A DNA stretch of 64,000 nt from Dokdonella_A sp963775445 (GTDB lineage: Bacteria; Pseudomonadota; Gammaproteobacteria; Xanthomonadales; Rhodanobacteraceae): assembly GCA_963775445.1 (NCBI GenBank), contig CAVZIT010000004.1, forward strand, positions 310,001 to 374,000, given 5' to 3'. The notes below the pieces were generated by a model, which saw only the letters and a program-made list of their open reading frames with translations, searched no databases and had not been told where the DNA came from. Positions 29,178 through 37,687 of this stretch are shown here, in pieces. Numbering within the stretch: the stretch's first letter is position 1; every line of letters begins with the position of its first letter. Made by a program: the position numbers and the translations under genes.

Positions 29178-29909
29178 TCAGTTCTTGAGTCGGCGGTAGA
29201 TCCGCAATGGCAACAATTTGACCAGCAACGCAACGATTGCCCACCATCGCGGCAGATACCAATCACCTGAGCGCCCTCGTAGTCGCCGCACGACCGTGCG
29301 GGCAATGGCGGATGGCTCGGCAGCCGGCAGGGGCAACTCCTGGCCGAACGTCAGATTGCTGCGCACGAAGCCGAGGCGATAGAACTGGACGCGCAACTCC
29401 TGCGGCCGATAGCGATGGCGAAGGCTCTCGAACAGCGAATCGAGGCCGCGCTTTGCCGCCGCGTAGACCACGTTGCGGCTGCGTCCCCGCGCGGCCGCGA
29501 CGCTGCCGAAACCGACGATGACAGCGTGTGTTTCGAGCAGGCTCGGCAACAGCGCATGGACGATCGCGAGGGGGACGTGCAGATTGATGGCGACCAGTTT
29601 TCCCACGGCGACTGCATCGAGCGAGAAATCATCGCCCCCAGAGGAGTTGCCGACCGGCAGCAACAACGCAGTCGGTGCGGGAAGCGCGCCGAGCGAAGCG
29701 ATGACTTGAGCGCCGGGGTCGGGCTCTCGCGCCAGGTCCAACGCCAGGGCGCGTGTGGCCACGTTGAAACGAAGATGCAGATCCGCCGCCTGTGCTTCGA
29801 TATCGCGCAAATCGGACGCGATCAGCAGCAAAGGCCATCCGCAACGCGCCAGCTCGGTGGCCAGTGCGCGCCCGACGCCGCTCGAAGCGCCAACCACGAT
29901 CGCGGTCAT
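29178..29909 (-). CDS. SDR family oxidoreductase (DprE2-like)
   Basis: The 243-residue product is a short-chain dehydrogenase with the NAD(P)-binding GASSGVGRAL motif at residues 7-16 and the catalytic YAAAKRG (YxxxK) near 150. A hydrophobic C-terminal stretch (WWAIVALLVKLLPLRIYRRLKN) may associate with the membrane. Its ATG overlaps the stop of the upstream FAD-oxidase by four bases (ATGA). An SDR coupled to a FAD oxidase of this type is the pattern of DprE2-DprE1, which epimerise decaprenyl-phospho-ribose in mycobacteria. The assignment to that reaction is an inference; the true substrate is unknown. Confidence 0.85.
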   Translation of the reverse strand: MTAIVVGASSGVGRALATELARCGWPLLLIASDLRDIEAQAADLHLRFNVATRALALDLAREPDPGAQVIASLGALPAPTALLLPVGNSSGGDDFSLDAVAVGKLVAINLHVPLAIVHALLPSLLETHAVIVGFGSVAAARGRSRNVVYAAAKRGLDSLFESLRHRYRPQELRVQFYRLGFVRSNLTFGQELPLPAAEPSAIARTVVRRLRGRSGDWYLPRWWAIVALLVKLLPLRIYRRLKN

Positions 29910-31258
29910 AAGCCCAGCCTGCGTGCGAGTTCCGACGTGTGCAACGCCTTGGGATTGGCGTCGATGAGCTGCTCGCGCGCTTCGTCGAACGCCATGATCG
30001 CCTTGCGCGCGGTGCTGCGATCAAGCGTCGAGTCCTTGATGAGGTTGGCTCGCCCTCCGTACCCGATGGCCAACTTGGCGAGCGATTCGAGGAATGCACG
30101 CTGCGAGGATTGTGCCGGCTCGGGAATCTGCATCGCGAGTGCAATGCCGGTGCCGTCGAAGGCGAAGCCGGTGCTTTCGCCCGCAAACAATTTGCTCGAA
30201 ACCAGCGCGATGCGGGGCCGTTCGCGAGCCACACAGTCGCCGAGTGCCTCAGCGAATTCGTCGAAGCGCTCGTGCGGGACCAGCCATTGTGCTTCGGCCA
30301 ATCCGGCTTCGCCGTAACCGGCGAAATAAAGTCGGGCGTCGTTCAACGGAAACAGTGCCGCGGACAACGTCATCGGCGATTGCCCCGCTCGGCACCAGCG
30401 CAGGCCGAGCCAGCGATTGGCCAAGCCAATACCGGCACGGTTCCACAAGGCGATGGGCAGCGGCGAGATTCGGGCCGGCAGATCCGACCGGGGGCTCGAC
30501 ATGGCAGGCCCCGGCTTGGGGCCGGCGTCTGTGGCAAGTCCGATGCGCACGACTCCTCGACCGAACCGCCCGGGTCTGCCATCGTGCCAGCCATAGAGCA
30601 CGGGCGCGTTGGCGGCTTCGCGCAGCACGCGTGCGGCATCGGCCAAATTCTTCACCGGGATGCGTCGCATGATCAAGGCCGCAGGCGGATCCGCGAGGCG
30701 CAGGGTCGCCTGCACAATGGTTCCGGTCAGGCCGAAGCCCGCGCAGGTTGCGCGAAACAGATCGGCGTTGCAGTTGGCGTCGACGACCACTGCCCCGTCG
30801 CCCTCGCGCAACAACTCCATTGACGCGACCTGTCGCCGGAAGGTGCCGTCGCGTGCCGGGTTCTTGCCGTGGATATCCGCAGCAATGCAGCCACCCACGG
30901 TGGCCGCGGGATGCCCCGGTGTGATCGGCAGATACCATCCGTGCGCCAGGGCGAAGCGCTGCACGTCGCCGATGCGCGCACCGGCCTCGACCGTGAGCAG
31001 GCCCTTTTCAGGGTCGAACGCAAGCAGGCGATTGAATGCATCCAACTGCTGGACCGTGGCGTTGTTGCCGAAACTTGCGCCGACGTAGGACACCCCTGAT
31101 CCGCGCGCGATGCGCGGCCGGTCCGCTTCGAGCGCTTCGAGCAGTCGATAGCGGTCGGGGCGCTGCACGCGGCAGGCCGCGCGAAACTGCCGGTCGAACG
31201 TGATGAGGTTCTCATCGGCGAATGCGAGTCCACGCACTGATCTGTGGCGAGATTCCAT
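29906..31258 (-). CDS. FAD-binding oxidase (DprE1-like)
   Basis: The 450-residue product has a PCMH-type FAD-binding fold: RGSGVSYVGASFGNNA near residue 52, VEAGARIGDVQRFALAHGW near 90, ITPGHPAATVGGCIAADIHGKN near 110-135, and GFGLTGTIVQATLRL near 173. The HGKN segment recalls the region that contacts flavin in DprE1. It probably oxidises a sugar hydroxyl, with the coupled SDR reducing the ketone. Both genes are on the minus strand downstream of the Kef antiporter gene (27-base gap), but no sugar-lipid genes are adjacent. Confident as a FAD oxidase; the DprE1-like reaction is inference. Confidence 0.85.
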   Translation of the reverse strand: MESRHRSVRGLAFADENLITFDRQFRAACRVQRPDRYRLLEALEADRPRIARGSGVSYVGASFGNNATVQQLDAFNRLLAFDPEKGLLTVEAGARIGDVQRFALAHGWYLPITPGHPAATVGGCIAADIHGKNPARDGTFRRQVASMELLREGDGAVVVDANCNADLFRATCAGFGLTGTIVQATLRLADPPAALIMRRIPVKNLADAARVLREAANAPVLYGWHDGRPGRFGRGVVRIGLATDAGPKPGPAMSSPRSDLPARISPLPIALWNRAGIGLANRWLGLRWCRAGQSPMTLSAALFPLNDARLYFAGYGEAGLAEAQWLVPHERFDEFAEALGDCVARERPRIALVSSKLFAGESTGFAFDGTGIALAMQIPEPAQSSQRAFLESLAKLAIGYGGRANLIKDSTLDRSTARKAIMAFDEAREQLIDANPKALHTSELARRLGL

Positions 31259-31285
31259 GCGATCGTGGCGCTCGACTCGGTCGGA

Positions 31286-33064
31286 TCAGCGCGCGCTGTC
31301 CGCCTCGAACAGCCGTTCGAGATCGATGCGCGCTTCCCTGGCGGATTGCAGCAGCGCCGCCTCGTCATCGTATACGGGATACTGCTCACCCAGGACGCGT
31401 TCGTCGTGCTGTCGAAAGCGTTCGACGTGTTCGGCCGCGACCGCGGGATCGTAGCCAAGTGCTTCAAGCACGTGACGCGCGAGCACCAGACTCGAATGGA
31501 AGGTTTCGCGCACGACGTCGTCCACGTTGAGATCCATCAGCTTGAAAACATGCTGCCGGTTGCGCGCGCGCGCGTGCACCTTGACCTGCGGGAAATGGCG
31601 CTTGAGCAGGCGCGCCGTGCGCACGTTGGCATCCGGGTTCCCGGTTGCCAGCACGAATACTTCGGCCTTCTCCGCATGCGCCGCGCGCAGCAAGTCAAGG
31701 CGGGTCGCGTCGCCATAGTAGACGACGTTGCCGAAGCGCCGGATGAAATCCACCTGTTCGGAGTTCTGCTCCAGTGCGGTGAACGGAATGTGATGTGCCT
31801 GCAGCACACGCGCGACGATCTGGCCGACGCGGCCGAAACCGGATATCACAACGCGCGGATTGTCCTGGTCGATTGGATCGAAATCGCGTTTCGGCCGGGT
31901 CTTGCCGGCGGGCACGAGTTGAGCGCGCGCCAGCACCAGCAGTGGGGTCGCAGCCATCGACAAGGTGACGACCAGGATCAGCATGTCGCGTTGTGCTACA
32001 TCGATCAGGCCGCTTGCGCCAGCGACGGTGAACACCACGAACGCGAACTCGCCGCCTTGCGCAAGGATCGCCGCCAACGCGACGGACTGTGCGTTGTTTT
32101 CTCGCGCAACGCCTCGCGCCACCGCGTACAGCACCGACGCCTTGATGAGGAGCAACGCGAGCAGCAGCGCGCCGATCAACTCGGGACGGCGAAGCACGAG
32201 ATGCACGTCCAACGTCATGCCGATGCTGATGAAGAAAAGACCGAGCAGCAGTCCCTTGAATGGTTCGATTTGCGATTCGATCTCATGGCGGTATTCCGAG
32301 TCGGCCAGCAGAATCCCGGCTAGGAATGCGCCGAGCGACATCGAACTGCCGGCCACCTGCATGAGCCACGCGGTACCGATCACGACCAGCAACGCACTCG
32401 CAGTGAAAACCTCGGCAATGCCGGTACGCGCGGCCGCACGAAACAACGGTCGCAGAAGGTAACGCCCACCCACCACGATCAAGCCGATGACCAAAATGAC
32501 CCTGAAGGCCGCGACCAGATGGGTTGCGAAGTCCGGCGCCGCGCGACTCGCCGCGAGTATCGGAACCAGGGCCAGAATCAGGATGGCAGCGACATCCTGA
32601 AACAGGAGGATCGCGAAACCCAGTCGGCCGTGTGCGCTGGTCAGCTCCTTCCGCTCGGCCAGGAGCTGCAGGCCAATGGCAGTGGACGACAAGGCCAGTC
32701 CCAGGCCGATGACCAAGGCCGATCGCCAGCCGAATCCGAACAACAGCGCAGCACCCCCGATAGCAAGTGCACTGGCGGCAAGCTGCAAGCCGCCCAGGCC
32801 GAATACCTGGCGACGCATGACCCAGAGACGCTGCGGCGAGAGTTCGAGCCCGATGACGAAGAGCATCAGGACCACACCAAGCTCGCTGATGTGGGCCACT
32901 TCCCCGCTGTTGCCGATCAGGTTCAGCGCCGACGGTCCGATCACCAGGCCCGCCGCGAGATACCCGAGCACCGCCCCGAGTCGCCAACGCCGCGCGAGCG
33001 GCACTGCAAGCACCGCTGCCAGCAGCAGGACAACGACATATTGCAGGGAATATTGGCTTGCCAA
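31286..33064 (-). CDS. Kef-type monovalent cation:proton antiporter (CPA2) with RCK/TrkA-N domain
   Basis: The 592-residue product has about 12 membrane helices, starting with YVVVLLLAAVLAVPLARRW, followed by the CPA2 exchanger core (GYLAAGLVIGPSAL, ELGVVLMLFVIGLELSP, LGAFLAGILLADSEYRHEIE). From about residue 400 a cytoplasmic TrkA-N NAD(H)-binding domain begins (VVISGFGRVGQIVARVL, YYGDATRLDLLRAA). Kef systems export potassium in exchange for protons, often for protection from electrophiles. The start is TTG 33064, supported by GGAGG five bases upstream. No kefF/kefG-type ancillary gene is nearby, so specificity (K+ or Na+) is open. Confidence 0.93.
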   Translation of the reverse strand: MASQYSLQYVVVLLLAAVLAVPLARRWRLGAVLGYLAAGLVIGPSALNLIGNSGEVAHISELGVVLMLFVIGLELSPQRLWVMRRQVFGLGGLQLAASALAIGGAALLFGFGWRSALVIGLGLALSSTAIGLQLLAERKELTSAHGRLGFAILLFQDVAAILILALVPILAASRAAPDFATHLVAAFRVILVIGLIVVGGRYLLRPLFRAAARTGIAEVFTASALLVVIGTAWLMQVAGSSMSLGAFLAGILLADSEYRHEIESQIEPFKGLLLGLFFISIGMTLDVHLVLRRPELIGALLLALLLIKASVLYAVARGVARENNAQSVALAAILAQGGEFAFVVFTVAGASGLIDVAQRDMLILVVTLSMAATPLLVLARAQLVPAGKTRPKRDFDPIDQDNPRVVISGFGRVGQIVARVLQAHHIPFTALEQNSEQVDFIRRFGNVVYYGDATRLDLLRAAHAEKAEVFVLATGNPDANVRTARLLKRHFPQVKVHARARNRQHVFKLMDLNVDDVVRETFHSSLVLARHVLEALGYDPAVAAEHVERFRQHDERVLGEQYPVYDDEAALLQSAREARIDLERLFEADSAR

Positions 33065-33260
33065 GTGGCCTCCGCGCGATCACCGATTATGTCACGGCGA
33101 TAAGGCAGCACCCTCGTAGTGCTCTACTCCCTGGGGGTCTGGACCAACCCACGGATTGAGCGTCGGCGAATCAATTGAGCGCATCTCAGGCGCTGAGACC
33201 GGACGGTGCGAGTGTTGCTTCGCGGGGAACTCGCTCCGCGCAAATCGAGGACACCTGGAC

Positions 33261-33692
33261 ATGCTGCTCGTCACACCATCGATCCGGCCACTGCATCGCG
33301 CAGATCGCGCTTCGATCCGCATCACCGCTTGGCGCCCGCGCGAACGCGCAGTCCGCCGTTGCTTGCTGACGTGGCTGGTCCTGGGGGGATGCGTCCTGCT
33401 TTGCGTGCCGGCGGCACACCCCAGTTTCGCGTTGGGCGCGACCCTGCCGTTCTGGCTCGTTGCGGCGCCGGTCATCGATCTGGCGTGGCTCGTCTGGGCC
33501 GCACGGCGGCACCCTCGTCAGCCGCGAAGGCCAAGCCGCTTGCGCTCCATCCGCCGCAGAAACTCCTCCATGACGCGCCGGTACAACTCGCTGCCCAGAT
33601 GGGCGTCCTCCACGCCCGCGTCGATGGACGGATTATCGTTGACTTCGATGACTGCGAGGCGGTTGCCGTCCTGTTTCAGATCCACGCCATAA
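33261..33692 (+). CDS. Small putative membrane protein overlapping the RimK-family gene end
   Basis: The reading frame codes for up to 143 residues. The first 85 look like a real small membrane protein: a basic start (RPLHRADRASIRITAWRPRE), a hydrophobic stretch CLLTWLVLGGCVLLCVPAAH and a second one PFWLVAAPVIDLAWLVWAA. After that the frame runs about 175 bases into the convergent RimK-family gene and becomes Arg/Ser/Pro-rich, typical of an antisense shadow. Start ATG 33261 has no strong ribosome-binding site. Function unknown. Either the overlap is real or the gene has lost its original stop. Confidence 0.45.
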   Translation: MLLVTPSIRPLHRADRASIRITAWRPRERAVRRCLLTWLVLGGCVLLCVPAAHPSFALGATLPFWLVAAPVIDLAWLVWAARRHPRQPRRPSRLRSIRRRNSSMTRRYNSLPRWASSTPASMDGLSLTSMTARRLPSCFRSTP

Positions 33693-35002
33693 AAGCCATC
33701 GCCAATGGTCGAGGTTGCGCGCAGTGCGAGTTTCACGATCTCGGGGGGCGCGTCACGTACCGGCAGTGTTTCAAACCCGCCTGAACGTGCATTGCCCTTG
33801 GCCGTATGGTTGTAGATCTGCCAGTGGCCGCGTGACATGAAGTACTTGCATGCGTAGATCGCCTCGCGATTGAGAACCCCGATGCGCCAATCAAAATCGG
33901 TGAACATGAATTCCTGCGCAAGCACCAGCGCGGTGTGCTGGAACAGTTCCTCTGCGGCGGATTTGAGGCGCGCGCTGTCTTCGACTTTGACGATGCCGCG
34001 GGAGAACGAGCCATCGGGAATCTTCAGGACGATCGGGAAACCCAGCAGGTCCGGCAGACCGGCCAGCTTTTTCGCGTCGTCCCGGTACAGGATTTCGGTT
34101 CGCGGAATGGGCAGCTTGCGCGTGCGCAGCAGATCGTGCAGGTAGATCTTGTTGGTGCATTTGAGGATGGAACTCGGATCGTCGATCACAACCATGTCTT
34201 CCTTTTCCGCCTTGTTGGCGAAGCGGTAGGTGTGGTTGTCGAGAGCCGTCGTCTCGCGGATGAAAAGGCCGTCGTATTCGGCCAGCTTGGTGTAGTCGTT
34301 TCGGGTCAGCGTATCGACTTCAATTCCGATCTGGCTGCCCGCTTCCACGAACAGCTTGAGCGCGCGCTTGTTCGATGGCGGGAATGTCTCCTGCGGGTTG
34401 ACCAGCATCGCCACGTCGAAGCGAAATTTTCTGCGCGCACGCGGCTTGCGCCAGAGTTTCTTCGAGAACTTGTCGAGCGCCTGCGCGAATCCGTCCTCCT
34501 GTCCGTCGGACAGCGTATGCAGACCGGTTGGCTTGATTGCGCTGATCTGCCAAACGCGATCGCGCTCGAATTCGATGCGCAGGATTGGCGCCGGGAATGT
34601 CTCGAATACCTCGTGCGCCAGATTTTCAAGGCTCGGATACGAGGTCTCGCCGAAATACACCAGGATGCCGAAATCGGTCGTGTCGCGACCGCCAGCCGGC
34701 AGGAATTTTGCCAGGCTCTGGTTCAAATCCGCGATATCGAGGCTATACAGCGAACGCCGCCGCAGGTCGTTGATCGTTCGCACCGAGGGAATGATCTTGT
34801 GGCCCCGCGCCTCGCCGAGCAGTGACACGTAATAACCCGTGCCAAGGTACTTGTAGCTGCGGCACAGATTGATGACCTGGGTCCGTTCATCGTCGGCGCC
34901 GACCGGTTCCTTGAGGTAATCCTGCGCCGTGACGATATTGTCCGAGGGGTAGTAGGAACCCCAGTCCGAAGCCTTCTCGACGACAATCAGAAGGCGACTC
35001 AT
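33518..35002 (-). CDS. RimK-family ATP-grasp ligase with N-terminal extension
   Basis: The 494-residue product has an N-terminal domain of the RimK-like family (MSRLLIVVEKASDWGSYYPS) and a C-terminal ATP-grasp domain from about residue 270, with GFPIVLKIPDGSFSRGI (ATP loop), AQEFMFTDFDWRIGVL, and the metal-binding VIEVNDNPSIDAG near 465. ATP-grasp enzymes of this class join an amino acid to a carboxyl group by an acyl-phosphate. The classical RimK adds glutamates to ribosomal protein S6; this longer family is unstudied as far as I know. It is divergent from a GNAT acetyltransferase. In other proteobacteria the partner is a GNAT fused to a C39-type peptidase, suggesting a peptide-modifying system. 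Substrate unknown. Confidence 0.85.
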   Translation of the reverse strand: MSRLLIVVEKASDWGSYYPSDNIVTAQDYLKEPVGADDERTQVINLCRSYKYLGTGYYVSLLGEARGHKIIPSVRTINDLRRRSLYSLDIADLNQSLAKFLPAGGRDTTDFGILVYFGETSYPSLENLAHEVFETFPAPILRIEFERDRVWQISAIKPTGLHTLSDGQEDGFAQALDKFSKKLWRKPRARRKFRFDVAMLVNPQETFPPSNKRALKLFVEAGSQIGIEVDTLTRNDYTKLAEYDGLFIRETTALDNHTYRFANKAEKEDMVVIDDPSSILKCTNKIYLHDLLRTRKLPIPRTEILYRDDAKKLAGLPDLLGFPIVLKIPDGSFSRGIVKVEDSARLKSAAEELFQHTALVLAQEFMFTDFDWRIGVLNREAIYACKYFMSRGHWQIYNHTAKGNARSGGFETLPVRDAPPEIVKLALRATSTIGDGFYGVDLKQDGNRLAVIEVNDNPSIDAGVEDAHLGSELYRRVMEEFLRRMERKRLGLRG

Positions 35003-35190
35003 GGTCCCGCCATTTCGAGGACGCGCGTGCCGGTTACTCTGCGAGGATCATGCCGTGACTTCATCCTGCGTGGCGACAATGGTCCGATCACAGCGAAAGG
35101 TGCCCATGCCCGGTACCCGGAACATGCCGGGCCATATTCGCGCTTGCCGGGAACGGCCCGCGCGGCTCGTGCCCTGATAGGCTGAGCGCC

Positions 35191-35691
35191 ATGTCCATTG
35201 ATCGAAATCGCGCGCCGCCAGTCGATGTGCGGGTGCGGGTGCGCGGTGCGGTTGCGACGGATCTTGCCGCGCTGGTGGCGCTCGAGTATCGCGTATTCGC
35301 GAGCGAGCGCATTGCCGAGCGGCAATGGCGTCGTTACCTCGCGGGTTCCAGCGTCGAAGTGCTGGTCGCGAGCCGGTCGAATGCCGTCATCGGGGCCGCC
35401 GTGGTTTTTTTTCGGGCCAAAAGCACCGTCGCGAGACTCTATTCGATCGCCGTTGCCGACGAGGCGCGCCAAGCGGGCGTCGGTGCATTGTTGCTCACCG
35501 CAGCCGAGCGCCTGGCGCGCCGTCGAGGCGCAAGCCGTATTGCGCTCGAAGTGCGCAGCGACAACATCGGTGCTCAACGACTGTATGAGCGCTACGGTTA
35601 CCAATGCTTTGCAGTCAAACACGGTTATTACGAAGACGGTCATGATGCACAGCGCTATCGTAAGGATTTATCCGGTGGGCGGGGAGGGTGA
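35191..35691 (+). CDS. GNAT family acetyltransferase partnered with RimK-family gene
   Basis: The 166-residue product is a GNAT enzyme: LVALEYRVFASERIAERQWRR near the start, the core LYSIAVADEARQAGVGALLL with an acetyl-CoA loop (QAGVGA), and the C-terminal NIGAQRLYERYGYQ segment typical of RimI-like proteins. A C-terminal HGYYEDGHDAQRYRKDL stretch matches the N-terminal half of GNAT/C39 peptidase fusions that sit beside RimK-family genes elsewhere. Here the peptidase half is absent. Divergent from the RimK-family gene, 188 bases away. Acceptor unknown. Confidence 0.8.
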   Translation: MSIDRNRAPPVDVRVRVRGAVATDLAALVALEYRVFASERIAERQWRRYLAGSSVEVLVASRSNAVIGAAVVFFRAKSTVARLYSIAVADEARQAGVGALLLTAAERLARRRGASRIALEVRSDNIGAQRLYERYGYQCFAVKHGYYEDGHDAQRYRKDLSGGRGG

Positions 35692-35703
35692 CTTCGCACA
35701 GTC

Positions 35704-36390
35704 CTACCACGCGGCCTGTTTGAGCTTGTCCGCGGTGGCCGCATCCGCGGGTCGCGCAATGAGGCCGCCAGCCGGCGCCAATGTCACCTTGAACGCCCCG
35801 CCGTCGATCAGCGGCAGGTAGGCTGCGCTACCGTAGTCGGCATCGATCCACGGGATCCAGCTTGGAAACCGCTGTTTTAGGCGCCACGCATCGAGCGCAT
35901 CCAGCGGTCGGTCAGACGAAAAATCGATGACGCGTTTGACCGCGGTCGATTCCGTTGCCGCATCGCGATAGCGTCCACTCAGGCGATCGAGCCGATAGAG
36001 CGGTGGCGCACCGAGAACGATGGCCGAGGTGTTCCACTTGATCACGCGCGCGTCGAGCTGCCATTGATCGCCATCCAGCTCGACATGGCGCGCGCTTCCA
36101 TCGGGGAATGCGATACGCACCGCAAAGTGCTGCGGCCCGAGCTTGTATGTTTCGAGTCGCGCGACCAGCGCTTCGGTCGTCAGGCTTCGATAGCCTAGCA
36201 GCGCAGTCGCTGCGAACAGACCAATCACCGCCAGCAACACGAATATCAAACACCACAGGCCGCGATTGCAGGCCGCGACATGGCGACGGTCCCGCCAGCG
36301 CCGCCGCGCGCCCGCGCCATGGCCGATCGCAACCAGCGCGCAGCATCCGGCAAAGATATACAAGCCGATCAGGAAGGGCGTCAATGGCAT
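35704..36390 (-). CDS. Uncharacterised membrane protein
   Basis: From ATG 36390 (MPLTPFLIGLYIF) the product is 228 residues. It has two membrane helices (about residues 5-22 and 46-70, the latter LIFVLLAVIGLFAATALLGY) and a soluble domain of about 150 residues that probably faces the periplasm, containing LETYKLGPQHFAVRIAF, DGDQWQLDARVIKW and RFPSWIPWIDADYGSAAYLP. In relatives it is sometimes called a cation/multidrug efflux pump, but nothing here supports that. It is divergent from lptM. An upstream in-frame start at 36441 would add 17 residues without hydrophobic character. Confidence 0.75.
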   Translation of the reverse strand: MPLTPFLIGLYIFAGCCALVAIGHGAGARRRWRDRRHVAACNRGLWCLIFVLLAVIGLFAATALLGYRSLTTEALVARLETYKLGPQHFAVRIAFPDGSARHVELDGDQWQLDARVIKWNTSAIVLGAPPLYRLDRLSGRYRDAATESTAVKRVIDFSSDRPLDALDAWRLKQRFPSWIPWIDADYGSAAYLPLIDGGAFKVTLAPAGGLIARPADAATADKLKQAAW

Positions 36391-36470
36391 CTCGCAAGCA
36401 TAACGGGTCCGCGGGCGATCGATATACTGTATTCGGGCCACCTTCGATCGCCCCTATGGAGACACCCCGC

Positions 36471-36698
36471 ATGCGCGGCTACCCCGGGTTTCCGATTCTG
36501 ATTGCGCTTGCTGCAGCGCTGACCTTGTGCGGCTGCGGCAACAAGGGCCCCCTGGTTGCGCCAGACCAGAAACCGCCGACGACTCAACCGCCGCAACCTG
36601 CCTCTCAAGAAGGCGCGAATGGTGGCGATATATCGGGCGCTTCCGCGAAACTGATCAAGGACACTTCGCGCAGTGGCCTCGCCAAGGCGATTCCATAG
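36471..36698 (+). CDS. lptM: Small lipoprotein, LptM (YifL)-like
   Basis: The 75-residue lipoprotein has a signal peptide ending in the lipobox LCGC, followed by GNKGPLVAP, the motif typical of YifL/LptM, which helps disulfide maturation of the LPS translocon LptD in E. coli. The rest is Pro/Gln-rich and disordered. ATG 36471 is chosen for GGAGA eight bases upstream and for the signal peptide. It is the first gene of the lptM-dapF-DUF484-xerC set; dapF starts six bases after its stop. Symbol given by motif and position, not by experiment. Confidence 0.8.
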   Translation: MRGYPGFPILIALAAALTLCGCGNKGPLVAPDQKPPTTQPPQPASQEGANGGDISGASAKLIKDTSRSGLAKAIP

Positions 36699-36704
36699 CG
36701 TTCG

Positions 36705-37562
36705 ATGACGCCGGATCCGCTGACCAGCAGTCCGCTCCGCTTCACCAAGATGCACGGCTGTGGCAACGATTTTGTCGTGATCGATTGTCGCTCGCGACCG
36801 TTCGCGCTCGATCGAGTGCAGATATGCCATCTCGGAGATCGACATCTCGGCATCGGCTTCGATCAACTGCTGAGCATCGAGCTTGCGAACGACTCGAAGT
36901 GTGCGTTTGCCTACCGCATCTGGAACAACGATGGCAGCAGCGCGCGCCAATGCGGAAATGGTGTGCGTTGTATCGCCGCATGGCTGCTTCGCGCCGGCGC
37001 GATCAGGGAGCATGTGGTGCGACTGGAGGGTCCCGCTGGTCCCGTCGCGGTCGAATGGATCGATGATTCCCGGATCCGCGTCGCCATGGGGATCCCCGAA
37101 TTCGCACCTGAGGCCATTCCGCTTGCGGTGGCCGAGCGAAGGGATCCTTATCTGCTGGATATCGCGGGGCGCGAAGTCGAAATGGGCGCGGTGTCGATTG
37201 GAAATCCGCATGCGCTGATCGAAGTTGATGCGGTTGCGCATGCCCCGGTTGCGGTGCTTGGGCCGCAGATCGAACACGCATCGGTGTTTGCACGAGGTTG
37301 CAATGTCGGCTTCGCCGAAGTCGTGTCGCGCGCTGCGATTCGGCTGCGTGTCTGGGAGCGAGGCGTCGGCGAGACGCTCGCCTGTGGCAGCGGCGCTTGC
37401 GCTGCCGTAGCGATCCTGCGTGGGCGCAACCGGGTCGATCCGGAGGTGCGTGTCGATCTGCCGGGCGGAACACTCGAGGTCCAATGGAGCGGAGAGCATA
37501 AGCCGATCTGGCTGGCCGGACCCGCCGCGTTCGTGTTCGAGGGGGAATGGACGGATTCGTGA
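36705..37562 (+). CDS. dapF: Diaminopimelate epimerase
   Basis: The 285-residue cytoplasmic enzyme converts LL- to meso-diaminopimelate for lysine and peptidoglycan. It is PLP-independent and uses two cysteines: one in SSARQCGNGVRCIA (about residue 83) and one in ETLACGSGACAAV (about residue 230). The N-terminal FTKMHGCGNDFVVID and AVSIGNPHAL are also diagnostic. It starts six bases after lptM and precedes DUF484 by about 125 bases, as in many gammaproteobacteria. Confidence 0.97.
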   Translation: MTPDPLTSSPLRFTKMHGCGNDFVVIDCRSRPFALDRVQICHLGDRHLGIGFDQLLSIELANDSKCAFAYRIWNNDGSSARQCGNGVRCIAAWLLRAGAIREHVVRLEGPAGPVAVEWIDDSRIRVAMGIPEFAPEAIPLAVAERRDPYLLDIAGREVEMGAVSIGNPHALIEVDAVAHAPVAVLGPQIEHASVFARGCNVGFAEVVSRAAIRLRVWERGVGETLACGSGACAAVAILRGRNRVDPEVRVDLPGGTLEVQWSGEHKPIWLAGPAAFVFEGEWTDS

Positions 37563-37687
37563 TTGAGTGGCGGTGATCGCGTCTACAGGCGAGACACGGA
37601 CAAGTTTCCTTTGCCAGCATGTCCGTAGCGTGTTGACGCTATGCTTGGTGCGATCGAGCCACCGCTGCAAGTGAACGAGGAGGGGAT

